Assembly (NCBI GenBank): GCA_013140985.1
Contig: JABFRU010000018.1
Location: forward strand, 26,108 to 90,107
Origin: Chitinophagaceae bacterium
Lineage (GTDB): Bacteria; Bacteroidota; Bacteroidia; Chitinophagales; Chitinophagaceae
DNA length: 64,000 nt
Reading direction: 5' to 3'
The notes beneath the pieces are model-generated. The model did not search any database. It was not told where the DNA came from and saw only the letters and a list, made by a program, of their open reading frames with translations. Position 1 is the stretch's first letter; every line of letters starts with the position of its first letter. Position numbers and translations under genes: made by a program. Shown in pieces: positions 1-10,976 of the stretch.

Positions 1-226
1 CCGATGATAGCATTGACGGACTGGAAAAGGTTTGGAAGATTATTTATAAATAATATTAAAAAAAATAATAATATTTTTATTTTTTAATTATTCCCTGAAT
101 AATTACATATAATTTCTCTAAAAGATCACATTTTTTCCACACAAGCACACAAATTTTCATGTTTTCTAAAATAAAATTGGGTTTTCATAGCCAAAGGCCT
201 TTGCTTTGCAAAAAAATTATTTACCC

Positions 227-2416
227 ATGTCACTTCGATTTAATGCCATCCAAAATCTTTCCCTTACCGAAAATGTTCCCGTTGAAAATTCCAGTAAGAT
301 CACCGCTATTTTCGGGAGCAATGTATTCACTTTAAAAACTGCCCGTGAGTTTTTAAGTGATGAAGCTTATAAAAGTCTTACATCATCAGTTAAATCCAGC
401 CAGAAAATAGACAGGGCCATGGCTAACCAGATCGCCAACGGCATCAGGGCATGGGCAGAAAGTAAAGGTGTAACACATTTTACGCATTGGTTTCAACCGC
501 TGACAGGAACCACTGCAGAAAAACATGATTCTTTCTTCACATTAAAAAGTGACGGCACTCCTATCGAACAATTTGAAGGAGACGCACTGATACAACAGGA
601 ACCGGATGCATCTTCTTTTCCGAGTGGTGGTTTACGAGCCACCTTTGAAGCAAGAGGTTATACAGCATGGGATCCATCATCACCGGCGTTCATTATGGAT
701 ATCGGCGCTGGCAAAACACTTTGCATCCCTACCATCTTTGTTTCCTATACCGGCGAATCACTCGACTATAAAGCGCCGTTATTAAAAGCACTGGAAGCAC
801 TGAATAAAGCAGCTGTTGACGTTTGTAATTATTTTGATAAGAATGTTACAAAAGTTGCTGCTACATTGGGTTGGGAGCAGGAATATTTTGTGATAGACGA
901 AGGATTGTTCAACGCCAGGCCTGACCTGCTGATGACAGGAAGGACTGTATATGGTCATTCTTCTGCAAAGAACCAGCAACTGGAAGATCATTATTTCGGT
1001 TCTATTCCCGAAAGAGTATATGCATATATGCGGGATTATGAAACTGAATCTTATAAACTGGGCATACCTCTCCGCACCCGCCACAATGAAGTGGCACCGG
1101 CACAATTTGAATGTGCTCCTATTTTTGAAGAAGTGAGTGTGGCAGTAGATCACAATTCATTGTTGATGGATGTGATGGACAGGGTAGCCCGCCGTCACAA
1201 CCTGCGAGTATTATTACATGAAAAACCATTTGCCGGCATCAACGGGAGCGGCAAACATAATAACTGGAGCATGGCGACAGACACTGGTGTTAATTTGTTA
1301 GCGCCGGGTAAAACGCCAAAGACCAACCTGATGTTCCTTACTTTTTTTGTAAACACCATCAAAGCTGTTCATGATTACGCTGATGTAATGAGGGCATCCA
1401 TCGCCTCCGCTCCTAACGATCATCGCCTGGGCGCCAATGAAGCTCCGCCGGCCATCATATCTGTTTTCATTGGTCAATATCTCAGTAAAGTGCTGGGTGA
1501 TGTAAAATCAAGAGTAACGGAGAAAATGGATGAAACAGATGAAAGCCTGTTGAAGATCGAAATACATAAAAGTATTCCTGAACTATTGCTGGACAATACG
1601 GATAGAAACAGAACATCGCCATTTGCATTTACCGGTAATAAATTTGAGTTCCGTGCCGTTGGTTCTTCTGCTAATTGCGCCAATGCTATGACGGTATTGA
1701 ATGTAATCGTTGCAGAAACATTGAAGCAATTCAAAAAAGATGTGGATGCACTGATCGAGAAAGGTGAGAAAAAAGAGATCGCTATTATGCAAACCATCCG
1801 TCAATATATTGTAGCCAGCGAAAAAGTTTTATTTGAAGGGGATGGTTATAGCGAAGCTTGGGCAAAAGAGGCTGAGAAAAGAGGTTTGGCGAATGTAAAG
1901 ACAACACCACTTGCATTGGATGCGATGGTCACTAAAAAAGCTATGTCTCTTTTTGAAAGCAATAATATTTACACACATAGTGAACTGGAAGCAAGACATG
2001 AGATCGAACTGGAAAAATATATCAAGAAAGTCCAGATCGAAAGCCGCATCATGGGTGAACTCGCAACAAGTCATGTGTTACCTGCTTCTATCCGTTACCA
2101 GAATATCCTGGCCAATAATATCAAAGGACTAAAGGAAATTGGTTTGGCTGAAAGTTCATACAGTAATCAAAAGCAGATCCTTGAACAGATATCAGAACAT
2201 ATCAATAAGACCAGTAATCTTGTTGAAAAGATGATCGACGCAAGAAAGAAAGCCAATGCGATCAAAGATACCCGTGAAAAAGCGATCGCCTACCAGGCCA
2301 AAATAAAAGATACCTTCTTCGATGACATACGATATCATGTTGACAAACTGGAATTATTAGTAGATGACAGGGAATGGTATTTGCCTAAATACAGGGAGAT
2401 GTTATTTCTGAGATAA
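227..2416 (+). CDS. glnN: Glutamine synthetase type III
   Basis: 736-aa ORF with GS-III-like segments (FPSGGLRATFEARGYTAWDPSSPAFI, NGSGKHNNWSMATDTGVNLL, RTSPFAFTGNKFEFRAVGSSANCA). ATG at 227 preferred over the TTG at 206. Confidence 0.95.
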   Translation: MSLRFNAIQNLSLTENVPVENSSKITAIFGSNVFTLKTAREFLSDEAYKSLTSSVKSSQKIDRAMANQIANGIRAWAESKGVTHFTHWFQPLTGTTAEKHDSFFTLKSDGTPIEQFEGDALIQQEPDASSFPSGGLRATFEARGYTAWDPSSPAFIMDIGAGKTLCIPTIFVSYTGESLDYKAPLLKALEALNKAAVDVCNYFDKNVTKVAATLGWEQEYFVIDEGLFNARPDLLMTGRTVYGHSSAKNQQLEDHYFGSIPERVYAYMRDYETESYKLGIPLRTRHNEVAPAQFECAPIFEEVSVAVDHNSLLMDVMDRVARRHNLRVLLHEKPFAGINGSGKHNNWSMATDTGVNLLAPGKTPKTNLMFLTFFVNTIKAVHDYADVMRASIASAPNDHRLGANEAPPAIISVFIGQYLSKVLGDVKSRVTEKMDETDESLLKIEIHKSIPELLLDNTDRNRTSPFAFTGNKFEFRAVGSSANCANAMTVLNVIVAETLKQFKKDVDALIEKGEKKEIAIMQTIRQYIVASEKVLFEGDGYSEAWAKEAEKRGLANVKTTPLALDAMVTKKAMSLFESNNIYTHSELEARHEIELEKYIKKVQIESRIMGELATSHVLPASIRYQNILANNIKGLKEIGLAESSYSNQKQILEQISEHINKTSNLVEKMIDARKKANAIKDTREKAIAYQAKIKDTFFDDIRYHVDKLELLVDDREWYLPKYREMLFLR

Positions 2417-2435
2417 GTTATTCATTCCATTTGAG

Positions 2436-2469
2436 AAACCGTCTTGCAATATGCAGGGCGGTTTTTTTA
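2436..2469 (+). terminator. Rho-independent terminator after glutamine synthetase
   Basis: AACCGtC...GGGCGGTT followed by a T run just downstream of the stop. Confidence 0.6.
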
Positions 2470-2618
2470 TTCACTTATTTGCCGTGGCGATACAATTATT
2501 AATCAGGCAAGAACAAGTGCCAATCCTTCCAATTTGCTAATTACCGCACTTATACCTTAGTAGCCGATATATTATATAATCACAACCCGGCTCCCTTTTA
2601 AACTTTAAATTTATTTGT

Positions 2619-3686
2619 ATGAAAAAAACTGTATTATCAATCCTTGCCAGTGGTATTTTATTCAGTTCTTGTAAAAAAGATGAAAACCCCGCCCCGGCAC
2701 CATCGCCAGCCTTGTTTACCACCACCACTTTTGCCGGCAATTCCCAGGGGTATGCTGACGGAACTGGTATTGCCGCATTGTTCAATGCCCCAGCTGGCAT
2801 TGCAAAAGATGCAAGCGGTAATTTTTATGTAACAGACAGGGATAACCACCGCATACGGAAAATAACACCTGCCGGTATCGTAACAACATTTGCCGGCAGC
2901 GGCACAGCAGGTTTTGTAAATGGAACTGGTACAGCAGCTCAATTTGACCAGCCATATGGTATCACAATTGATCCTTCTGGTAATATCTATGTCGCCGACA
3001 GGTTAAACAATGCGGTACGCAAAATAAGCCCAGCCGGAGTTGTTTCAACTTTTGCTGGCGGTACTGGTGGCTTTGCAGACGGAACTGGTACGGCTGCACA
3101 ATTCAGGGAACTATATGGTATTGCATCTGATGCCGCGGGAAATATATATGTCCCAGATTTCTTTAATCAACGGATAAGAAAAATTACACCTGCAGGTGTT
3201 GTTACTACATTGGCCGGCAGCAATACAACAGGGCTGACTGATGGCACAGGAGCTGCGGCTTCATTTAATCATCCCTTTAGCGCAGCCACTGATGCTGCCG
3301 GGAACATTTATATCGGAGATTATTATAACCATGCTATACGCAAAATAACTCCGGGTGGCGTTGTTACGACAATAGCAGGAAATGGTAACGCCGGTTCAGA
3401 TGATGGTACCGGCGCTGCAGCTACATTCCGTCAGCCGGCCGGCCTGGCTGTTGATGGAAGCGGCATAATTTACGTTTGCGACTTAATGAATAATAAACTG
3501 CGGAAAATAACTGCGGCTGGTGTTGTTACCACGATAGCAGGCGGCAGCAGTGCAGGTAATACAGACGGGGTTGGCGTTTCAGCTTTGTTTGACAGACCCA
3601 TCGCTATATGCGGCGACTTTACCGCCAAACTGCTTTATATAGCGGACTTTGGAAACCATCGTATCAGGAAAATGACTATTCAATAA
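2619..3686 (+). CDS. NHL-repeat beta-propeller lipoprotein
   Basis: Lipobox-like ASGILFSSCKK, then repeated units of type AAQFxxPxGIAxDAxGNIYVxDxxNxxIRKITPAGVVTTxAG. Confidence 0.85.
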   Translation: MKKTVLSILASGILFSSCKKDENPAPAPSPALFTTTTFAGNSQGYADGTGIAALFNAPAGIAKDASGNFYVTDRDNHRIRKITPAGIVTTFAGSGTAGFVNGTGTAAQFDQPYGITIDPSGNIYVADRLNNAVRKISPAGVVSTFAGGTGGFADGTGTAAQFRELYGIASDAAGNIYVPDFFNQRIRKITPAGVVTTLAGSNTTGLTDGTGAAASFNHPFSAATDAAGNIYIGDYYNHAIRKITPGGVVTTIAGNGNAGSDDGTGAAATFRQPAGLAVDGSGIIYVCDLMNNKLRKITAAGVVTTIAGGSSAGNTDGVGVSALFDRPIAICGDFTAKLLYIADFGNHRIRKMTIQ

Positions 3687-3697
3687 CTCTTTAAAAA

Positions 3698-3907
3698 ATG
3701 AATTTCTCAAAAAAAGATTTATGGCCCAAAAAAGGGAAATTGAAAAAGGGCCTTATCGTTATGACAATTGTAATAATATCTGCCTTGCTTTTGACACTGC
3801 TCGAAGAAAAGACAAATTTTAAACATACAAAGAAACTTACATTTGCCATTGCTCTTGCCTGCATTGGTGTTTGGATATACCAACCGAATAAAAAAGAAAT
3901 TTTATAA
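3698..3907 (+). CDS. Small hypothetical membrane protein
   Basis: 69-aa ORF with two hydrophobic segments, located between annotated genes on the same strand. Confidence 0.4.
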   Translation: MNFSKKDLWPKKGKLKKGLIVMTIVIISALLLTLLEEKTNFKHTKKLTFAIALACIGVWIYQPNKKEIL

Positions 3908-4002
3908 AAAATGTTGCCGGCATCCTGCCCGTTTTTATACTGGTTACAATCCATTAAACCGTAACCCGAAAGCAAATCACAGAACCTTTCCCCTTTTCCA
4001 CC

Positions 4003-4038
4003 AATAAAAAAATCCTGCACTGGCAGGATTTTTTTATT
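4003..4038. terminator. Bidirectional intrinsic terminator
   Basis: Perfect 16-bp arms AATAAAAAAATCCTGC-actg-GCAGGATTTTTTTATT. Confidence 0.85.
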
Positions 4039-4124
4039 GAATAGCTGCATAAATATTCATAACAACTGGCAGCATCAAACTAGTATCTGAAGACAATGAA
4101 CCAACAAGTGATTATACAGACACT

Positions 4125-6041
4125 GTGAATTTATTATTTACCTTCATGCTGCCGCTTTACTTTAATTTTACCATCACACCAATAACCGTTCACATGAGAT
4201 ATATAAATGCAGGTTTATTCCTGTTATTTAATTTTTTGGCTGTAACTATTGCAGCGCAAAAATGCGATTGCCCGGAGTATTACATACTAAAAGCAGCCTA
4301 TGATGCTTCTGAGGAAGAAAGTGACATATATATCCGGAAACTAGAAATCTCTGCAAACAAAATATGTATTGCGAAAAGTTATGAATGGAGGGGTCTTGAT
4401 TACATGGACCTGCAAAATTTTGACACTGCTGAAATTTACTTTCAAAAAGCGGAAAAGATATACAAGCAGTCCCCGTGTGGTGACAGTATTTTTCTAAACA
4501 TCTATAAACAATGGGCCCAGTTATATTATATCAAAGGCAATTTTGCAAAAGCACAAGAGTTTAGTTTTAAATTATTGAAAGCTGCAGAAGCCAGTGGAAA
4601 CCCGCATGAAATAGGTGTCACCTACACAATGATTGCGCAGTTGTTCAATCAAACGAACCAGGCAGACAAAGGAATTAATTATGCAAGGCTGGCTGTACCC
4701 TATCTTGCCAAAATTGATGATCCCCAAAAAGCTGCGGATTTATTTTTTAAATTATCTAAGCGATATCTATGGCATTACCAGGATACTAAAACACTATCCA
4801 GTTTGGATACATCCGAACTTTTCAGCTATCAGCAACTTACCCTGGCAAAAAAAATAAACAGGAAAAGTTCCATCGCAGCGGCCTTCAGCAATTTGCAGGG
4901 GGTTGCCTGGGAAAAGAAAGATTTTAAAAAAGCATTAGCATTTCTCGACAGTTCATTCCGCTACACTGACCCTGATGATATCAGTACATTGGGCACAAAT
5001 TATTTCGACAAAGCTGATCTCTATATTGAGCTGAAAAATTATAAAGCAGCCGGTATTATGGCAGATTCAGCTCTTCATTATCACCAACTCAGCGGACACA
5101 TTGCATACATAGCTGAAACATATGAACTGATCTCCCGTATAGCCAGGGAAAGCGGCGATTACCGAAAAGCTTATGAATACAGGGAAATGGGAAGCGTCAT
5201 TACCGACAGTATCCGAAATGTTGAGAAGACCAAACAAGTGGCCGAGCTTGAAAAAAAATATAACCAGGCTAAGAATGAAAAAACAATAAAAGAACTGGCA
5301 CAACAAAAAAAGATTTACTTTTTACTGGCTATTGCCGGTCTCCTTAGTTTGATTGCTCTCGCTTTTTTTATACGTCAACAGTCATTAAAAAATAAACAAA
5401 AAATACTGGAAGCCGAACAACGGTTGAACCGTGCCAGGATGAATCCGCATTTCTTTTTCAATGCACTTTCCTCGCTACAGTCCTTTGCATTGCAGGAAAA
5501 TGATGGAAAGGCACTTGCCGGCAATCTCTCCAAATTCTCTCATATTATGAGGGAAACACTGGAAAGCACTTACAAAGAATATGTGACAATAGAACAGGAA
5601 AAAGAATTTCTTGACGAGTACCTGGGTTTACAAAAATTGCGTTTCCCGCAAAAATTTACCTATGAAATAAAATCAGCTGAATCTATTGAACCGGATGAAA
5701 TACTTATTCCATCAATGATCTTACAGCCTTTTGTTGAAAACAGTATTGAGCATGGCTTCGTCGGCATCAGCTACCCCGGCCATATTGCCCTATCATTTGC
5801 AAAAAAAGAAAAGGACTTGCTCATTAGTATTATTGACAATGGTAAAGGGTTAGCCACTACAGAAAAAGAAAGTACAGTACACATATCAAGGGCGAGCCAG
5901 ATAATAAAAGACCGGATTTACCTGTTGAATATAAAATTGAAAACTAAAGCTTCTTTCAGCATTGATAATAATACGAACGAAAAAGGGGTAACCGTTTTAA
6001 TTAAGCTACCCCTTTTGTATAAACAAAATATTAAAAACTGA
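4125..6041 (+). CDS. TPR sensor histidine kinase, LytS/His_kinase (PF06580) type
   Basis: TPR-rich N-terminus, TM segment, RMNPHFFFNALSSLQ H-box, PSMILQPFVENSIEHG N-box. True start may be the ATG at about 4194. Confidence 0.85.
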   Translation: MNLLFTFMLPLYFNFTITPITVHMRYINAGLFLLFNFLAVTIAAQKCDCPEYYILKAAYDASEEESDIYIRKLEISANKICIAKSYEWRGLDYMDLQNFDTAEIYFQKAEKIYKQSPCGDSIFLNIYKQWAQLYYIKGNFAKAQEFSFKLLKAAEASGNPHEIGVTYTMIAQLFNQTNQADKGINYARLAVPYLAKIDDPQKAADLFFKLSKRYLWHYQDTKTLSSLDTSELFSYQQLTLAKKINRKSSIAAAFSNLQGVAWEKKDFKKALAFLDSSFRYTDPDDISTLGTNYFDKADLYIELKNYKAAGIMADSALHYHQLSGHIAYIAETYELISRIARESGDYRKAYEYREMGSVITDSIRNVEKTKQVAELEKKYNQAKNEKTIKELAQQKKIYFLLAIAGLLSLIALAFFIRQQSLKNKQKILEAEQRLNRARMNPHFFFNALSSLQSFALQENDGKALAGNLSKFSHIMRETLESTYKEYVTIEQEKEFLDEYLGLQKLRFPQKFTYEIKSAESIEPDEILIPSMILQPFVENSIEHGFVGISYPGHIALSFAKKEKDLLISIIDNGKGLATTEKESTVHISRASQIIKDRIYLLNIKLKTKASFSIDNNTNEKGVTVLIKLPLLYKQNIKN

Positions 6042-7825
6042 TTATTTCACTTTGTCACAACCAATCTCTCTTTTACCCCCATAGCTGTTATACTTTATAA
6101 CATTATCAAACTTACCTCCACCAGCATAATCCTGCCGGAAAGTAAACTCCTGGTACATACATTTACCATCGTAATCTTTAAAGATTCCAACGGCACTTAC
6201 AATCCGGTAAAGGATAACTCCCAGGTCATTTTTCTTTATCGTCCAATCAGCAGAAGTAATAATCACTTTAGTAAAATTTTCTTTCCAGCCAAGCTTATTT
6301 AATGCAGCTACCATCTGCTGCTCCATAGCAGGGTTTTTCATACCATTTTTAGGCAATACCCGGCTGGCCATCAGTTCATCATGAAGTTTAGTGGCCATTG
6401 TTTTTATTTCTGCAATGCCGTTGTTTAAATCCAGCGAAAGTTTGCTTTCTATATTGCTTATTTTATTAGTTGGGAAAATCAACTCACAGGTTATATCATG
6501 GCCTACATCTCCTCCCCTTACGAGGTCATCTAAAAAATAAGAAATGGTCCAGTTTTCTTCCGCAATGTAGGGAGCATAGTTATCCTTCAGCCATTGTGCA
6601 TCGGGTAATAGTGCAAACTGGATATATGATTTGCCCTGTGCCGCCAATGGCAATTCAAAATAAGATAAGTCGCCCCCCCAAACAGCAGTACCATTATCAA
6701 CTTTTATTCTTACTCTCAGGTCAGTATTGCCATTCATGGCCTCATTAGCATTCACTCCAAGATAGGCTGTGCCATAAATATATTCACCGGTCTTAAACTC
6801 AGTTTTGATAAATGAAGCCATCTCCTTTTCCTTACCGATTACTAATGGCTTTGCGCTCCAGACTATCTTATTCAGATTTTCTTTGTGAAAATCACTGGTA
6901 AAAAACTTAGAAGCTTCTCCTTCTGCATTGCCCAGCAATTTGTTTATCTCTGCCAGTTTTTTCTTAAATGGCTCATTGTTGGGAGAAAGTATCAATACAG
7001 CTTCACACTCATACTTTGCATGCTGAAGCATGTCCATTTTCTTTTGCGGATTGGCTGCCCCCCTGCTATCGGTCATAGGTTGAGTGACGTTCCATTTCAA
7101 CCGGTCTGCCCGGATGAGATATTGATCATAATCAGCAAGTGCCTCATCTATCTTGGCAACATAGCCTTTACCCGCAGGAGTAGTAACAGTAGTTTTCTTC
7201 TCATTATACTCGGTAAAGTTCAATGCCTTTACCCTGTCAAGATATGCTTTCCCGGTAATGCCAGGCTGAATATCGCTTCCTGAAGAATAGACTCCCACCA
7301 GCTTCTGCCAGAAACCAGAGTAATAACTTTGATCTTCCTGGTTCTTTGCACCTGCTGCTTTCTTTTCATCATTTTGCTTTTGTTCTTCTGCTTCCTGTTT
7401 TGCCATCATATCCTGGAAAACCTTCAATTCTGCTTCCATGACAGATGTATTAAAGGACGGATCTTTTTCTTTTATACTTTTTAAAAGATTTGTTGCACCT
7501 GTCAGGTAAGAGCCAATACTCTTGCCTTGTTTCATCAATTCAATTTTTCCCCAAAAAGATTTTACCTGGGTTTTGGCAGGGCCATTATAGTTTGCATCAG
7601 GCTGGGTAGTTGCTGGTTTAGCTGCTGTATCGGCAGGCTGCTCCTGGGGTGTAGCCGGTTCACTTGTACCGGGCTTCGGAGCTGTGCCTTTATCTGATGT
7701 TTGCTTCCCTTTAGTTTTTATATCTATCTCTTTCCCTTTTGGAGATTCTTTTACCCGTACAGAAATCTGGGCTTGCATCGTAAAAACTAAAAAGAACAGG
7801 GTAAACAGGAGGATGAGATGTTTCA
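6042..7825 (-). CDS. Hypothetical secreted protein
   Basis: Signal peptide MKHLILLFTLFFLVFTMQAQ, then a Pro/Thr-rich linker. ORF open upstream to 7901. Confidence 0.6.
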
Positions 7826-8020
7826 TAATAACAGATTTTGATTTAAAGTTATTTGCCCTGATAAATAAAAAAATAGCTGATAGACAGTTGAAATAGCCCA
7901 ATAGACAAGTGATGAAAAGAAAGAAGCAACTGCGTATCCTGCTAATCTTTTGACCTGATAGGGATAAACATCTGCCAACACAAGCAGATATTTATAATAA
8001 CTTTACTGCAATCTATCAAA

Positions 8021-8770
8021 ATGAAAGTACTGGTAATAGATAACGAACCAAACCTGAGAACAGCCATCAAGGCATTATTAAATGCTTTTTGTCCTGAGAT
8101 AACTGTTATAGAAGATGCTGACGGCGTACGGACCGGTTTACAAAAGATAAAGTCTTTTCATCCTGACATTGTTTTGCTGGATGTGGAAATGGATGATGGC
8201 AGTGGCTTTGACCTGATGAAGCAGGTCGCCCATCCTTCTTTCCAGCTTATTTTTGTTACAGCACATAATAAATATGCTATTGAGGCATTCCAGTTCAGCG
8301 CTATTGATTATTTATTAAAACCGGTTGATCCCGATGCATTACAGAAGAGCATACAAAAAGCCATTCATAACATTCAAAGTAAAGACCTGAGCAGGCAGAT
8401 TGAATTTCTTTTACATCAATTGAATGGCAAACATGACCATGACAAAAGGATCGTATTGAAAGATATTGATAATATTTATTTTGTCAGGATAAGCGATATA
8501 CTATACTGCCTGGCAGAAGGCACTTATACCAAATTTTATATCCAGAACAGCAACCCGGTAATGGTATCAAAGAACCTGAAAGAGTATGAAAATATACTGG
8601 AGCCGCTTGGTTTCATCCGGACCCATCATAGTTATCTTGTAAATCCCTCCAAGATCATCCGGTTTGATAAATCAGATGGCGGCTCATTGATCCTGGAAGA
8701 CAACCATTCTGTACCCTTGTCGCAACGGAAAAAGGAATGGGTGCTTACATTACTCGAAGGAAAAAATTGA
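8021..8770 (+). CDS. LytTR-family response regulator
   Basis: Receiver domain (VLVIDNEPN, DIVLLDVEMDDGSGFDL, FVTAHNKYAIEAF, DYLLKPVD) plus LytTR C-terminus (FIRTHHSYLVNPSKI). Confidence 0.92.
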   Translation: MKVLVIDNEPNLRTAIKALLNAFCPEITVIEDADGVRTGLQKIKSFHPDIVLLDVEMDDGSGFDLMKQVAHPSFQLIFVTAHNKYAIEAFQFSAIDYLLKPVDPDALQKSIQKAIHNIQSKDLSRQIEFLLHQLNGKHDHDKRIVLKDIDNIYFVRISDILYCLAEGTYTKFYIQNSNPVMVSKNLKEYENILEPLGFIRTHHSYLVNPSKIIRFDKSDGGSLILEDNHSVPLSQRKKEWVLTLLEGKN

Positions 8771-8796
8771 TCCCTGTATTATTTGAAGGGGCTGTG

Positions 8797-9999
8797 CTAT
8801 TCAAAATTTGCTTTCATTACTCGCAATACATTCCCACCCAATATTTTTTTAATTGATTGATCGGTGTAGCCTCTTCGTTTTAATTCTTCAGTGATCTTTG
8901 GATAAGTAGTTACATCTTCCAGGCCTATTGGCAATGATGAAACGCCATCATAATCAGAGCCAATGCCGGCATAATCATCACCAACGAGTTTTACGATATG
9001 ATCGATATGATCTGCTAATTCTGCTATAGTGGGGCGAACGGCATCGAGCTTGCCATCATAATATTGTTTCCATAATTTTTCCATTGCAACAGAATCCAGG
9101 CCTTTATCCAGGTTATAAAATTCCGCCTTCCCATTAGCATTAAGATACTTTTGTGTCTCATCCCATTTCTTACTGATAAATCCTGAATAAAAATTAATAC
9201 AGATCACACCCCCATTCTTCGCTACCGCTTTTATCTGTTCATCCTTAACATTCCTGAAAACAGGACAAATGCTCCAGACAGAACTATGAGATAGCATCAC
9301 TGGTTTGGTAGTCGTTGCAATTACATCATAAAAAGTTTGTTCCCCGACATGTGAAAGATCAATGATAACATGAAGCTGGTTCATCATCCGTACCACTTCT
9401 TTGCCAAATTCTGTCAAGCCTTTTCGTCTTACAGTATCTTGTGAAGTCTCCCCTGAAGGGGGAGATTTAGAGGGGTCTGTTTCATCCATCGCACTGCTGG
9501 CCCAGCTTGTACTGTTATTCCAGGTCAATGTCATATACCGCATACCAGATTTGGCTAATTCAACCAGCTTACCCATATCATCCTCTATCATGTGCCCGCC
9601 TTCCACACCGATCAGCGCTACCAATTTTTTTTGCCTTATTCCTTTTCTTACGTTATTCCATGATGTCGCCATCATAATTTTTGAAGGATTACGACGGATC
9701 AAACTATTCAATGAATCAATTTCCTGGATGGCATCTTTAAAAAAACCTTCTTTATTTCTTGCCTTGAATCCTGTCCATACAGAAAAGAACTGCACATCAA
9801 CACCGCCTTCTTTCCAGCGGACGAGATCACTATGCCCTTCTTTTACCCGGTTGGAAATATCAATGCCATCCAGTACACCGGAAGACAAAACATCATTATG
9901 TGTATCTACCAATACAGCTTTGAAATGAAGTTTGTTTGTTGTTTGTGCAAAAACAAATTGTACAGGCAATAAAAGAATTAGAAAAAAGAAACGGTGCAT
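8797..9999 (-). CDS. Membrane dipeptidase (peptidase M19)
   Basis: DTHNDVLS, GVEGGHMI, LTWNNSTSWA, IDLSHVGEQTF, MLSHSSVW, GIGSDYDGV. Contains a REP-like in-frame insertion at 9443-9477. Confidence 0.9.
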   Translation of the reverse strand: MHRFFFLILLLPVQFVFAQTTNKLHFKAVLVDTHNDVLSSGVLDGIDISNRVKEGHSDLVRWKEGGVDVQFFSVWTGFKARNKEGFFKDAIQEIDSLNSLIRRNPSKIMMATSWNNVRKGIRQKKLVALIGVEGGHMIEDDMGKLVELAKSGMRYMTLTWNNSTSWASSAMDETDPSKSPPSGETSQDTVRRKGLTEFGKEVVRMMNQLHVIIDLSHVGEQTFYDVIATTTKPVMLSHSSVWSICPVFRNVKDEQIKAVAKNGGVICINFYSGFISKKWDETQKYLNANGKAEFYNLDKGLDSVAMEKLWKQYYDGKLDAVRPTIAELADHIDHIVKLVGDDYAGIGSDYDGVSSLPIGLEDVTTYPKITEELKRRGYTDQSIKKILGGNVLRVMKANFE

Positions 10000-10009
10000 A
10001 TACCTGTTA

Positions 10010-10423
10010 TTATTTCTTGATCATATGAAATATTTGTCCGCCGCTATTTTGCATTTCCACAACCAATGTATCCCCGTTAAAACGATAGTCGTACATAAAT
10101 TTCAGCTCATTCCCATCTGCCTGGAAACTGAATGTACTGTCGGTAACAACTGTTGAGCCCGGATTGGTAAACCCGCCTTTACCAAAAGAAAGTTTGCTGC
10201 CTTTAAATTCATATACAGTTCCTGCATTCAGATCGGCCATTTCCCCCTCAGCTCTTTTTATTTCCCAGGCGCCTTCTAATACTGTAGCATCTTTATTGGT
10301 AGCCGAAACCGATTCATTTTTATTTTCCGAACCATTTTCACCGGCTTTTTTATCATTCCCGCCACATCCTGTTAGCATAAAGACTGCAAATAAAATTCCT
10401 GCGATCGCTTTAAATGTTTTCAT
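10010..10423 (-). CDS. Small hypothetical lipoprotein, paralog A
   Basis: Lipobox MLTGCGGNDKK; shares WEIKRAEG...GTVYEFKG.KL...DSTFSF with the next gene. Confidence 0.7.
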   Translation of the reverse strand: MKTFKAIAGILFAVFMLTGCGGNDKKAGENGSENKNESVSATNKDATVLEGAWEIKRAEGEMADLNAGTVYEFKGSKLSFGKGGFTNPGSTVVTDSTFSFQADGNELKFMYDYRFNGDTLVVEMQNSGGQIFHMIKK

Positions 10424-10499
10424 ATTGATTTTTTTAGATCATTGAAGATATACTTATTTCAAAAGTTCTGGTTGAAATAAAAGCCAGCGCATAGACCTG

Positions 10500-10976
10500 C
10501 TATTGCTTCCTGGCCAGGTAAAATACCTGTCCGCCGCTTATATCTATGGATGCTACCAGTGTGTCACCTTTAAAATGATAACGGTACTTATATGTTTTCT
10601 TCTTGCTGACATCGGCCACGAAACTAAAAGTACTATCAGTGATCTCCGTTTTGCCCGGAGTAATAAAGTTATCCTTGGTTAAAATAAGTTTGTCACCTTT
10701 GAATTCATAAACAGTTCCAACATTCATCGCATGCATAACGCCTTCCGCTCTTTTTATTTCCCACACACCTTCCAAAGATTGGGGAGTACTCACCGGATGG
10801 GTAGTGACAACTGATTCCTTTTTGTTCAAAATTTCTTTAGCTCCATCCTTTTTATCATTACTGCCGCAGGCTGTTAATATTGATATTGAAAATAAAATTG
10901 CAACAAGTATTTTGCTCATTATCATCATGTCTTTTGAATATTGAAGATAATTTTTAAAATTTACCTGAATCAACAT
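10500..10976 (-). CDS. Small hypothetical lipoprotein, paralog B
   Basis: Lipobox ILTACGSNDKK; clear tandem paralog of 10010-10423. Start may be an internal Met. Confidence 0.7.
   Translation of the reverse strand: MLIQVNFKNYLQYSKDMMIMSKILVAILFSISILTACGSNDKKDGAKEILNKKESVVTTHPVSTPQSLEGVWEIKRAEGVMHAMNVGTVYEFKGDKLILTKDNFITPGKTEITDSTFSFVADVSKKKTYKYRYHFKGDTLVASIDISGGQVFYLARKQ

Noticed and set aside
782-1153. Antisense ORF within glutamine synthetase
   Set aside because: Long genes with strong codon bias create shadow ORFs; no domain or start context supports it. Same reasoning applied to other nested or antisense ORFs (e.g. 1474-1797, 17460-17921, 41452-41973).
2700-3680. Apparent tandem repeat element
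   Set aside because: Explained by NHL propeller repeats in the CDS.
3691-4050. Minus-strand 119-aa ORF
   Set aside because: Overlaps a perfect bidirectional terminator and the plus-strand small ORF; no protein-family signal.
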